Under the pieces are notes generated by a model that searched no databases, was not told the DNA's origin, and worked only from the letters and a program-made list of their open reading frames with translations. A stretch of 5,468 nucleotides of DNA, from assembly GCA_025355915.1 (NCBI GenBank), contig JANXYT010000014.1, positions 1-5,468 on the forward strand. The letters run 5' to 3'. A program made the position numbers and the translations under genes. This document shows, piece by piece, positions 1 to 5,468 of this stretch. Source of the DNA: Holophagaceae bacterium (GTDB taxonomy: Bacteria; Acidobacteriota; Holophagae; Holophagales; Holophagaceae). The number at the start of each line of letters is the position of its first letter. Position 1 is the first letter of the stretch.

Positions 1-1692
1 CCCATCGGCTTCCAGGGCGGCCTCACAGGAAGCCTCTTCACGGAATTTGCCTTCACCCTGGCCGGGGCCGTGGCGGTGTCGGGCGTGGTGGCGCTCACGC
101 TGTCGCCCATGATGTGCGGGCGGTTCTTCAAGAAGGAACAGGACAGCGGGACCTTCGTGAAGTTCATCGACGGGCAGTTCGAGTGGTTCCACGCGCACTA
201 CCAGCGGATCCTCGCGAGCACCCTTCAGACCCACTGGGTGACGGTGGTCATGGGGCTGCTCCTGCTGGGAGGAACGGTCCTGCTCTTCCGCACATCCAAG
301 TCCGAACTGGCCCCCCAGGAGGATCAGGGCTTCATCATGTGCCAGATTCAGGGCCCCCCCACGGCCACGGTGCAGCAGATGCAGACCTATTCGGACCAGG
401 TGTTCCAGGGGTGCAGTACCCTTCCGGAATTCGAGCACATGTTCCAGTTCACCAGCGCTGGATCGGCCTTCGCCGGTTTGATCCTGGTGCCCTGGGACCG
501 CCGCAGCCGTAGTGCGGACCAGGTGATGATGGAACTCCAGAAGACCTGGGGCGCGGTCGCCGGAGCCCGGGTCGCCATCTTCCAGCCGCCCTCCTTGCCC
601 GGAGCCTTCGGCCTGCCAGTGGAATTCGTCATCAAGACCACTGAACCCTTCCCCCGTCTGGACCTGGTGGCCAGGGCCGTGGTGGACAAGGCGCAGGCCA
701 GCGGCATGTTCTTCTTCGTGGACTCGGACCTGAAGATCGACAAGCCCCAGAACACCGTCGTGCTGGACCGGGACATGGTCACCTCGTTGGGGCTTACCCA
801 GCAGGATGTGGGCGATGCCCTGGGGGGTGCCCTGGGCGGGGGCTACGTCAACTACTTCTCCATCGCGGGCCGCTCGTACCGGGTGATCCCCCAAGTGCGG
901 CAGGTGGACCGGCTGAACCCGGAGCAGGTGCTGGACTACTACTTCAAGGCCCCGGACGGTACGGTCCTTCCCGCCTCCACCGTCGCCACGATGAAGCGGT
1001 CGGTCGTCCCCCAATCCATCAAACGGTTCCAGCAGCTGAATGCCGCCACCGTGTCTGGCGTATTTGGGCCGTCCTTCTCCCAGGCCGAGGTGCTGGACTT
1101 CTTCCGGAAGACCCTGCGGGAGGTCGCCCCTACCGGGTATGAATCCGACTACTCAGGCGTCTCCCGACAGTTCGTGCAGGAGTCGGGAGGCTTCTTCGTG
1201 ACCCTGGGCTTCGCCATCCTCATCGTCTTCCTGGCCCTGGCGGCCCAGTTCAACAGCATGCGGGACCCCCTCATCATCCTGGTGTCCGTGCCCATGGCCC
1301 TATTCGGCGCCATGATCTTCATCAACCTGGGCCTAGCCACGCTCAACATCTACACCCAGGTGGGTCTGGTGACCCTGATGGGCCTCATCAGCAAACACGG
1401 GATCCTCATCGTCCAGTTCGCCAACGAGCTGCAGCTCAGCGGCAAGTCCAAGCTGGAGGCCGTCACCGAGGCCGCCGCCATCCGGCTGCGCCCCATCCTC
1501 ATGACTACGGCGGCCATGGTCCTTGGGGTGTTTCCGCTGGTGATCGCCAGTGGAGCCGGCGCGGCGGGCCGAAGGGCCATGGGGCTCGTGATCTTCTCTG
1601 GATTATCCATCGGCACCCTATTCACCCTCTTCGTGGTGCCGGCGTTCTATCTCCTGCTGGCTTCGGATCGCAGGGTTCGAACAGAAACCTGA
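1..1692 (+). CDS. RND (HAE1/AcrB-type) multidrug efflux permease, 3' part
   Basis: Inner-membrane subunit of a tripartite efflux pump that uses proton influx to export hydrophobic or amphiphilic compounds with a periplasmic adaptor and outer-membrane channel. The reading frame is open from base 1, giving 563 residues; family members have about 1040, so about the last 55% is present. The fragment starts near the end of the first membrane half (GGLTGSLFTEFAF, then LTLSPMMCGRFF). It continues through TM7 (about residues 79-96), the second periplasmic porter/docking domain (about 100-390), and TM8-TM12 (about 396-555). Proton-relay residues of the second half are visible: the Lys of SKHGILIVQF (residue 465, matching AcrB K940) and the Arg and Thr of RLRPILMT (matching AcrB R971/T978). 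The paired TM4 aspartates lie off the window. QPPSLPGAFGLPVEF sits where AcrB has its switch loop. Stop is TGA; no frameshift seen. Substrate cannot be told. Partner genes are presumably upstream, outside the window. Confidence 0.95.
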   Translation, partial: PIGFQGGLTGSLFTEFAFTLAGAVAVSGVVALTLSPMMCGRFFKKEQDSGTFVKFIDGQFEWFHAHYQRILASTLQTHWVTVVMGLLLLGGTVLLFRTSKSELAPQEDQGFIMCQIQGPPTATVQQMQTYSDQVFQGCSTLPEFEHMFQFTSAGSAFAGLILVPWDRRSRSADQVMMELQKTWGAVAGARVAIFQPPSLPGAFGLPVEFVIKTTEPFPRLDLVARAVVDKAQASGMFFFVDSDLKIDKPQNTVVLDRDMVTSLGLTQQDVGDALGGALGGGYVNYFSIAGRSYRVIPQVRQVDRLNPEQVLDYYFKAPDGTVLPASTVATMKRSVVPQSIKRFQQLNAATVSGVFGPSFSQAEVLDFFRKTLREVAPTGYESDYSGVSRQFVQESGGFFVTLGFAILIVFLALAAQFNSMRDPLIILVSVPMALFGAMIFINLGLATLNIYTQVGLVTLMGLISKHGILIVQFANELQLSGKSKLEAVTEAAAIRLRPILMTTAAMVLGVFPLVIASGAGAAGRRAMGLVIFSGLSIGTLFTLFVVPAFYLLLASDRRVRTET

Positions 1693-1760
1693 GGGGGCAA
1701 GAGAGAGCATCCGCCTTGACCACCAATTACATCCGACGAAGGTTCAGCTCTTCCCAGCAT
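1693..1760. other. Convergent intergenic gap, no clear terminator
   Basis: The 68 bases between the stop of the RND gene (+) and the stop of the XRE regulator (-) were searched by eye for a GC-rich stem followed by a T run in either direction. Only 4-bp matches were found. No intrinsic terminator, RNA gene or ORF can be supported here. Transcripts from both sides may read into each other. Confidence 0.5.
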
Positions 1761-2198
1761 CTACTCCGTCAGTTTTGCTAACTGGGCGACGGCTTCCCTT
1801 TTCCCGGTCTTCCTCAAGGCGGCAATGGCGGCCAGCTGCTGCTGACGCGGCTTGGACTTCCCGGCTTCCCAGTGATAGATGCTCTGCGCTGATACACCAA
1901 GCAGAGCGCCAATATCCGCAGCGGATAGTCCCAGCCTTTGCCGATGGGTGGCCAATCCCTTCGCACTGAACCTCACGCGGGTGGCATCAGCATCATCGGT
2001 AAGTGGCCCTGCCTTGCCTGAGGCCTTATTTTCAAGTTTGGCATTCCTCTTTTCGAGCACGACCAGGCGCCGTTTCAACTCGGCGATATCCGATCGATAG
2101 TGCGCCGAGGCTTTTTTTAACGCCTCAAGCTCCCGGCGTACCTCCTTCCGGGCCAATCGAACGACTTCATCCTTTAGGACGGATGCAATGTTTGGCAT
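1761..2198 (-). CDS. Coiled-coil plus XRE-type helix-turn-helix DNA-binding protein
   Basis: A 145-residue cytoplasmic protein, probably a transcriptional regulator. Residues about 8-58 are highly charged with heptad-like hydrophobic spacing (EVVRLARKEVRRELEALKK, then IAELKRRLVVLEKRNAKLE), typical of a coiled coil that would drive dimerisation. After a short linker, residues about 81-131 form a Cro/CI (HTH_3) domain: LATHRQRLGLS, positioning helix SAADIGALLGV, recognition helix SAQSIYHWEAGKSKPR. The ATG start is supported by AAGGGG nine bases upstream and by a family-typical MPNIASVLKDEV N-terminus that I recall in small HTH proteins of proteobacteria and acidobacteria. A hand count over bases 1801-2160 gives about 59% GC, against about 65-72% in single lines of neighbouring genes, which may mean recent acquisition. 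It is separated by 178 bp from the upstream same-strand operon and has its own likely promoter. Target genes are unknown; autoregulation is plausible. Not identifiable as a toxin-antitoxin partner, since no adjacent toxin is seen. Confidence 0.9.
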   Translation of the reverse strand: MPNIASVLKDEVVRLARKEVRRELEALKKASAHYRSDIAELKRRLVVLEKRNAKLENKASGKAGPLTDDADATRVRFSAKGLATHRQRLGLSAADIGALLGVSAQSIYHWEAGKSKPRQQQLAAIAALRKTGKREAVAQLAKLTE

Positions 2199-2207
2199 GT
2201 TGGTTTT

Positions 2208-2213
2208 CCCCTT
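2208..2213 (-). promoter_or_regulatory. Ribosome binding site of the XRE regulator
   Basis: AAGGGG on the minus strand, nine bases before the ATG at 2198. It supports that start. Confidence 0.6.
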
Positions 2214-2246
2214 GAGTGGATCGTTAATGCTGAACGTCCCTCTTTC

Positions 2247-2274
2247 ATATTAGGCCGAGTCATATGACTGCCAA
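2247..2274 (-). promoter_or_regulatory. Putative sigma70-type promoter of the XRE regulator
   Basis: On the minus strand, TTGGCA (2274-2269, 5/6 match to the -35 consensus) is followed after 16 bp by TAATAT (2252-2247, 4/6 match to the -10 consensus). Transcription would begin near 2240, giving a leader of about 40 bases that includes the ribosome binding site at 2208-2213. This is the most AT-rich stretch in the intergenic region. Sigma70 consensus scoring in an unidentified GC-rich organism is uncertain. Confidence 0.5.
2258..2269. promoter_or_regulatory. Perfect 12-bp palindrome, putative operator
   Basis: AGTCATATGACT reads identically on both strands. It lies almost exactly between the proposed -35 and -10 elements of the XRE regulator gene, where a bound dimer would block RNA polymerase. 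The half-site AGTCAT recurs at 2319-2324. Cro/CI-type proteins commonly bind such dyads and repress their own genes, so autoregulation is the simplest reading, but binding is inferred. Confidence 0.45.
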
Positions 2275-2293
2275 CACGAAGTAGTGGTGGATG

Positions 2294-2323
2294 TGATGGT
2301 CTGCTCCCCATTTAGACCAGTCA
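2294..2323. repeat. Imperfect inverted repeat in the intergenic region
   Basis: TGATGGTCT (2294-2302) pairs with AGACCAGTCA (2314-2323): nine base pairs with one bulged G (2320) and an 11-base loop. It lies between the end of the three-gene operon and the regulator promoter. It could be a transcript-end hairpin or a protein-binding dyad. No T run follows in either direction, so it is not a classical intrinsic terminator. Confidence 0.3.
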
Positions 2324-2361
2324 TTCGGGAAGATCCGGGGCCAATGGAAGGGGGAACGCCA

Positions 2362-2378
2362 GACGGATTCGCTCCGTC
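2362..2378 (-). terminator. Small hairpin at the operon 3' end, weak terminator candidate
   Basis: GACGGA and TCCGTC form a perfect 6-bp stem with a 5-base loop and overlap the stop codon of the last operon gene by two bases. Downstream on the minus strand there is only CTGGCGTTCCCCC rather than a T tract. It may protect the 3' end or slow polymerase; evidence for termination is weak. Confidence 0.2.
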
Positions 2379-3384
2379 AATCCGTCCGCATCTGGAGTTC
2401 CTGGAGGGCCTGGAGGTAGGCGGGGTCGACCTTGGCAGCCTTGCTGGGGCCGGCCAGACTGGGCAGGGGCGGAAGCAATCGGAAGGCCACGGCGGTTGCC
2501 CCGAGGGCTTCATCCCGGTAGACCGAGACCACGCGAGAGGGCACTTTCTGTGGGCCGGCCTCCTCCAGGACCACATAGCGCGGAGAGGAAATACCCTCCA
2601 CGCCCTCTATCCCCGTGGTCCAGTCCACGTCCTGAGCCTGGGCCGATTCCATCATCTGCTTCATCGCGGCCTGCGGATCCTGCCCGCTCATCACCGCCTG
2701 AATCATGGCCTGGGCCATGGCATCGTCATGCTTCTTGCCGCCCTTTTGTTTCCGGAGGCTGGCCAACTCCGCGCCGCTGAGCACCCGCCTGCCCTTGGTG
2801 AAGTAGGCGAGCACCTTCTCTGGACCGTCACTGGTGCGGTAGACAGCGAGGTCCTGTCGGCTGGCGGCGAAGCTGTAGCTGGAGCCAGGGTAGGTCGAGG
2901 TTCCAAGGGTCTTGGCATGGGGTGCCTCATCGGGGACCAGCCCAGTCCCTGAGCCTTCCCGGGACCCCCTGCTTCGAGCGGCGAGACGCTGCAGTTGGGG
3001 ATGATTGATGGACCGCGCGAGTTCAGAGGCCGCGCTCCGCACCGCCGGATAGGGACTGTCCAGGCCCGTTCCGGCGATGGGGGCGTCCTCGGCAGCCTGC
3101 CAGCGCGCCAGGCGTCGGAGGGCGAAGGCCGCGAGATCGGGCAGCTGTGCCCGGGCCGCCACCCGCAGCACCCGGTGATCCGGGTCCTTGCCGCCCAGGT
3201 ACATCACCATGAGTTCTCGATAGAGGGCCTGTTCCAGTTCGGCCTGAAGGGCCTCGCAGGGTGCTCCGCCCTTCCCCAGGCACTCCCGTTCGAAGCGCGC
3301 CAGGGTGGCATTCAGATCGGGGTTGGGGGCCGCGGCCCTTGGAATCCACATCATCAGCGCAAGGCTCAGCAGCTGGGGCACCAT
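2377..3384 (-). CDS. Exported protein of unknown function with HEAT-like region
   Basis: Counting from the ATG at 3384, 335 residues. I do not recognise a named family. Residues 1-19 are a weak signal-peptide-like stretch (LLSLALMMWIP, then AAA) without the usual leading basic residue. Cys35 and Cys43 could form a local disulfide. Residues about 66-135 are Ala/Leu/Arg-rich paired helices, including SPYPAVRSAASELA, which looks like HEAT-type repeats. Residues about 163-200 contain TYPGSSYSF and VYRTSDGPEKVLAYF, resembling a YPG...TSDSPEKVxxFY pattern I recall from uncharacterised exported bacterial proteins. A Met/Gln/Ala-rich helix (about 220-250) and a C-terminal beta-rich part (about 268-305) follow. 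ATG is preferred over GTG at 3387 because GGAGG lies 5 bases before ATG but only 2 before GTG. Its start overlaps the metalloprotease stop (TGATG), so it is the last gene of the operon and probably translationally coupled. Confidence 0.85.
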   Translation of the reverse strand: MVPQLLSLALMMWIPRAAAPNPDLNATLARFERECLGKGGAPCEALQAELEQALYRELMVMYLGGKDPDHRVLRVAARAQLPDLAAFALRRLARWQAAEDAPIAGTGLDSPYPAVRSAASELARSINHPQLQRLAARSRGSREGSGTGLVPDEAPHAKTLGTSTYPGSSYSFAASRQDLAVYRTSDGPEKVLAYFTKGRRVLSGAELASLRKQKGGKKHDDAMAQAMIQAVMSGQDPQAAMKQMMESAQAQDVDWTTGIEGVEGISSPRYVVLEEAGPQKVPSRVVSVYRDEALGATAVAFRLLPPLPSLAGPSKAAKVDPAYLQALQELQMRTD

Positions 3385-4118
3385 CACTTCCTCCCTTTTT
3401 CCGCATTCTTGCTGGCATCGGCTTCGCGCTGGGCGCGTTCGAGCATGTCGGCGATCCTCCGGGCCTGCTCTTCGGACTTGAAGACCTTGGCCGGGCTGAT
3501 CTCCTGATTCGGATTCAGCAGGTACGTGGCCGTGGTCCCCTTCTCCTTGCAGCGGGCCGCGAGGGCATTGATGGCCTTCTCGAGGACCTTGATGCCCGCC
3601 TCGTAGGCCTTGACTTCATCGGCGGCGACGAATTCGGGGAGGCCGAGGAAGGCCTTCTGCTTCGCGCCGAGGGCCCGGCAGGTCCGCTGGTGGGAAGCCT
3701 CGTGGGCGAGCATGTAATCCAGGATGGTCTTGCAGAAGCGCTGCTTCATCTGCTTCTCGTCGTACGGCAGGGTGGTGGTCTTCCCGTTGGCATCCTTCAC
3801 GAAGAAGGCCAGCTTGCAATCCTCGGGATTCGTGCCCATGGTGGGCTCTCCCACGCCGCCCCCGCCCTGCGGCGTCTTCAGCCAGGCGTTGAAGTCGTTC
3901 TGCACATGGTTCTGCAGGTCCTTCACGTCCGCGGCGTTGAGCTGGTACACCTTCTCCCACGGCGAGAAGGTGTAGAACCTGCTCCGCAGCCACTCCTGTT
4001 CCTTGAGCTCCTTCATCAGCAGCGGCAGGTCTTCGCACTGGTCACAGCTCTTCGGGTAGCCCTGGCCCAGGGCCGGTGCCACCAACAGCAGCGGAAGCAG
4101 GTAAGGAAGCAGTTTCAT
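3384..4118 (-). CDS. Secreted HExxH putative zinc metalloprotease
   Basis: 244 residues. Residues 1-18 form a clear Sec signal peptide: MK, a hydrophobic core LLPYLLPLLLVAPA, and a likely cleavage after ALG. The mature protein has six cysteines (C25 and C28 as CDQC, C101, C129, C147, C190), an even number consistent with disulfides in the periplasm or outside the cell. The sequence LAHEASHQRTC carries HExxH (H139, E140, H143), the zinc-binding and catalytic motif of zincin peptidases. EFVAADEVKAYEAG, 19-31 residues later, offers a third ligand (E168 most likely, by analogy with gluzincins). The C-terminus (about 205-244) is a charged helix. The ATG start has AAGGAG six bases upstream and overlaps the preceding stop by ATGA. 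I cannot name the family or the substrate. A non-proteolytic role is possible, but the motif context (L-A-H-E, followed by ExxAY) is typical of genuine zincins. Confidence 0.85.
   Translation of the reverse strand: MKLLPYLLPLLLVAPALGQGYPKSCDQCEDLPLLMKELKEQEWLRSRFYTFSPWEKVYQLNAADVKDLQNHVQNDFNAWLKTPQGGGGVGEPTMGTNPEDCKLAFFVKDANGKTTTLPYDEKQMKQRFCKTILDYMLAHEASHQRTCRALGAKQKAFLGLPEFVAADEVKAYEAGIKVLEKAINALAARCKEKGTTATYLLNPNQEISPAKVFKSEEQARRIADMLERAQREADASKNAEKGRK
3390..3394 (-). promoter_or_regulatory. Ribosome binding site deciding the ATG start at 3384
   Basis: GGAGG on the minus strand, inside the last codons of the metalloprotease gene. Spacing is 5 bases to ATG (3384) and 2 bases to GTG (3387), favouring ATG. 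Confidence 0.6.
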
Positions 4119-5468
4119 GGTTGGCTCCTTGAGTCCAAGGCACGGTAGGAGGTCAGTTCCAGCGCCAGCAGGTTGAAACGCGGGGTGCGGTCGGTGGGGT
4201 CCAGGGCGATGGCGCGGCGAAAGGCAGTGGCAGCGGCGGGGACGTCTCCCGCATCGCGGTGGGCTGCGCCGAGGTTGTTCCAGGCCAGGGCCGAAGCGGG
4301 GGCCTTGCGGACCGTGTCACTCCATAGCCGCACCTCGTCCCGCCAGAGGTCCGCGCGCCGCAGGCAGGCCCACCCCGCACTCAGCAGGATCGCCACACCG
4401 GCCACAGTGGCGAGATGGGCAGTGGAGGAGCGTCGGAGGAACCTCCACAGGCCTCCCGCCAAGAGGCTGGGGCCGACCCAGGCCAGATAGAGCTGCCGTT
4501 CGGAGATCAGGTCTCGCCGCGCCAGGAAGCCGTGGGTCGGTGCGAGGGCGATCAGGATCCACGCCGCGGCCAGGGCAGCCAAGGGCCAGGGGCGCGTCCC
4601 GCGAACCGCAAGGATGGCGAGCAGGAGGAGGAGCAGGAGCAGGGCCAGGCCCAGGGCAACGCGCGGTGCCGTCTGGTCCGGGGCCGGGTGGACCAGGGAG
4701 AGGGCCCAGGGCCGGAACCACAGGCTGAGGGATTCGGGCAGGCTGGCAAGATTCGCGGACAGAGAGGCGAGGGGACTCCTCAGGTCGGCGGAGTAGGCCG
4801 CCAGCTCCCGGTAGCGCGGAAGCGCGAGAAGAAGGCAGGCCAGGCATCCGGCGAGGAGACCGGGCACCAGGGCCCGACTCTTTCGGCCGCCTCCCGGCCG
4901 TGTGACTTCCCACACCCATACCAGGAAGGGATAGACCAGGGCGGTCTCCCGGGCCAGCGCCGCCAGAACGAAGGCCAGCAGCGATAGCCATCGCCAGGCC
5001 CTGGCCGTGGGTGACGTCTCATACCCCCGCTCGTGGGCGAGCAGCGCGCCCACGAGCAGGGCTGTGGAGAGCAGGACGGAGCGCCCCGAAAGGTAGGCCA
5101 CGGCCTCCGCGTTCGCCGGCTGAAGGGCGAACACCAGGGCCGCCACCAGGGCCGCGCCTTGGTTATCCAGCCGCCTCGCCGCCAGATGGAACACTGCCAG
5201 CACGGTCCCGGCATGCAGCAGGAGATTGGTGAAGAGAAAGCCCGTGGCCTTCATCCCCCACAAGGCGTGGTCCAGGAAATAGGTGGCACGCAGCAAGGGC
5301 CGCAGCCCCCAGCCCAGGCGATCCAGAAAGGCTCCCGCCTGGGCCGTGGCGGGGTCATGGACGATGTTGGGCCAATCGTCGAAACGGAAGCCCCCGCCAA
5401 GACCGACCCCCCAGACGGCCGCAGTCACCGCCAGCAGGAGCAGGCGTGGGCGCCAGCGCCGCGAAGAC
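4115..5468 (-). CDS. TMTC-like GT-C membrane protein with C-terminal TPR, 5' truncated
   Basis: A multi-spanning inner-membrane protein resembling the TMTC/DUF1736 group of GT-C glycosyltransferases, which transfer lipid-linked sugar to proteins on the non-cytoplasmic side. The only start codon in this part of the frame is GTG at 5428, but the frame stays open to the window edge and reads SSRRWRPRLLLLAVTAAVW. That is a basic segment leading into TM1, so the true start is probably just outside. Counting from the GTG as residue 1: GGGFRFDDWPNI (11-22) holds the loop-1 Asp pair expected at a GT-C active site; RPLLRATYFLDHALWG (43-58); ALQPANAEAVAYLSGRSVLL (101-120), where relatives usually have LHP; LARETALVYPFL (158-169); about ten hydrophobic segments; and SERQLYLAW (309-317). 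Residues about 376-412 form one TPR (LAWNNLGAAHRDAGDVPAAATAFRRAIALDP), preceded by a partial one. Donor and acceptor are unknown. First visible gene of a three-gene operon. Confidence 0.85.
   Translation of the reverse strand, partial: SSRRWRPRLLLLAVTAAVWGVGLGGGFRFDDWPNIVHDPATAQAGAFLDRLGWGLRPLLRATYFLDHALWGMKATGFLFTNLLLHAGTVLAVFHLAARRLDNQGAALVAALVFALQPANAEAVAYLSGRSVLLSTALLVGALLAHERGYETSPTARAWRWLSLLAFVLAALARETALVYPFLVWVWEVTRPGGGRKSRALVPGLLAGCLACLLLALPRYRELAAYSADLRSPLASLSANLASLPESLSLWFRPWALSLVHPAPDQTAPRVALGLALLLLLLLLAILAVRGTRPWPLAALAAAWILIALAPTHGFLARRDLISERQLYLAWVGPSLLAGGLWRFLRRSSTAHLATVAGVAILLSAGWACLRRADLWRDEVRLWSDTVRKAPASALAWNNLGAAHRDAGDVPAAATAFRRAIALDPTDRTPRFNLLALELTSYRALDSRSQP
4125..4130 (-). 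promoter_or_regulatory. Ribosome binding site of the metalloprotease gene
   Basis: AAGGAG on the minus strand, six bases before the ATG at 4118 and within the coding end of the preceding gene. It supports the start and re-initiation at the ATGA overlap. Confidence 0.65.
4619..4639. repeat. Short purine-rich direct repeat inside a poly-Leu segment
   Basis: GAGCAGGAG occurs at 4619-4627 and 4631-4639, separated by GAG. On the minus strand it encodes part of a run of eight leucines in a membrane segment of the TMTC-like protein. It is a low-complexity tract with no sign of other function. Confidence 0.4.

Noticed and set aside
387..782. Minus-strand open frame (131 codons) inside the RND gene
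   Set aside because: Antisense shadow of a strongly conserved transporter; no ribosome binding site or domain.
1761..2198. XRE protein as the antitoxin of a toxin-antitoxin pair
   Set aside because: No small toxin-like ORF lies within the 68-bp gap on one side or the 178-bp gap on the other, and the neighbouring genes are an efflux pump and an exported protein.
2362..2386. Repeated GACGGA/TCCGTC words as a possible repeat array or CRISPR remnant
   Set aside because: Only three short 6-bp words, two forming a simple hairpin at a stop codon. There is no regular spacing and no spacer-repeat structure.
2284..2952. Plus-strand open frame (222 codons) opposite the 335-residue exported protein gene
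   Set aside because: It runs through the intergenic inverted repeat, has a Gly/His-rich shadow-type composition, and conflicts with the well-supported minus-strand gene.
3261..4148. Long plus-strand open frame (295 codons) opposite the metalloprotease gene
   Set aside because: It is antisense to a gene with a signal peptide, HExxH motif, ribosome binding site and operon overlaps. GC-rich coding DNA commonly leaves such frames open, and the translation has no recognisable domain.
4317..4991. Minus-strand open frame (224 codons) inside the TMTC-like gene in another frame
   Set aside because: Pro/Gly/Arg-rich translation with no membrane segments; a frame-shifted shadow of the real gene.
1..5468. 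tRNA, rRNA, insertion sequence, integrase or attachment site
   Set aside because: No tRNA-like cloverleaf, transposase or recombinase motif, or terminal inverted repeat was seen on either strand.

Overview
The window is a 5.5 kb piece of GC-rich bacterial chromosome (roughly 65-70% GC by eye in most genes). It encodes Gram-negative envelope functions: an RND drug-efflux pump and several exported or membrane proteins. The sequence alone does not fix the taxon. GC content, the RND type and the style of the exported hypothetical proteins would fit Acidobacteriota (for example Holophagae) or a deltaproteobacterium-like lineage, but that is a low-confidence inference.

Layout: (1) Bases 1-1692 (+) are the 3' half of an inner-membrane RND efflux permease of the HAE1/AcrB type; its start lies left of the window. 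(2) A short convergent gap (1693-1760) holds no convincing terminator. (3) Bases 1761-2198 (-) encode a 145-residue regulator with an N-terminal coiled coil and a C-terminal Cro/CI-type (XRE) helix-turn-helix. Its base composition is less GC-rich than its neighbours. (4) Bases 2199-2376 are a regulatory intergenic region. It carries a plausible sigma70-type promoter for the regulator, with a perfect 12-bp palindrome in the spacer, and a further imperfect inverted repeat. (5) Bases 2377-5468 (-) are three tightly packed genes read right to left: a multi-spanning TMTC-like GT-C membrane protein with a C-terminal TPR (start beyond the right edge), a secreted HExxH putative zinc metalloprotease, and an exported protein of unknown function with a HEAT-like region and a C-terminal YPG...TSDGPEKV domain. 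The first pair overlaps by ATGA and the second by TGATG (or GTGA), so they are almost certainly one operon with translational coupling.

How the genes may work together: the three minus-strand genes look like an envelope module, with a membrane glycosyltransferase-like protein followed by two exported products. No characterised system of this composition is known to me, so the functional link is inferred from gene packing only. The XRE regulator lies downstream of this operon on the same strand but appears to have its own promoter. The RND pump is convergent and probably unrelated.
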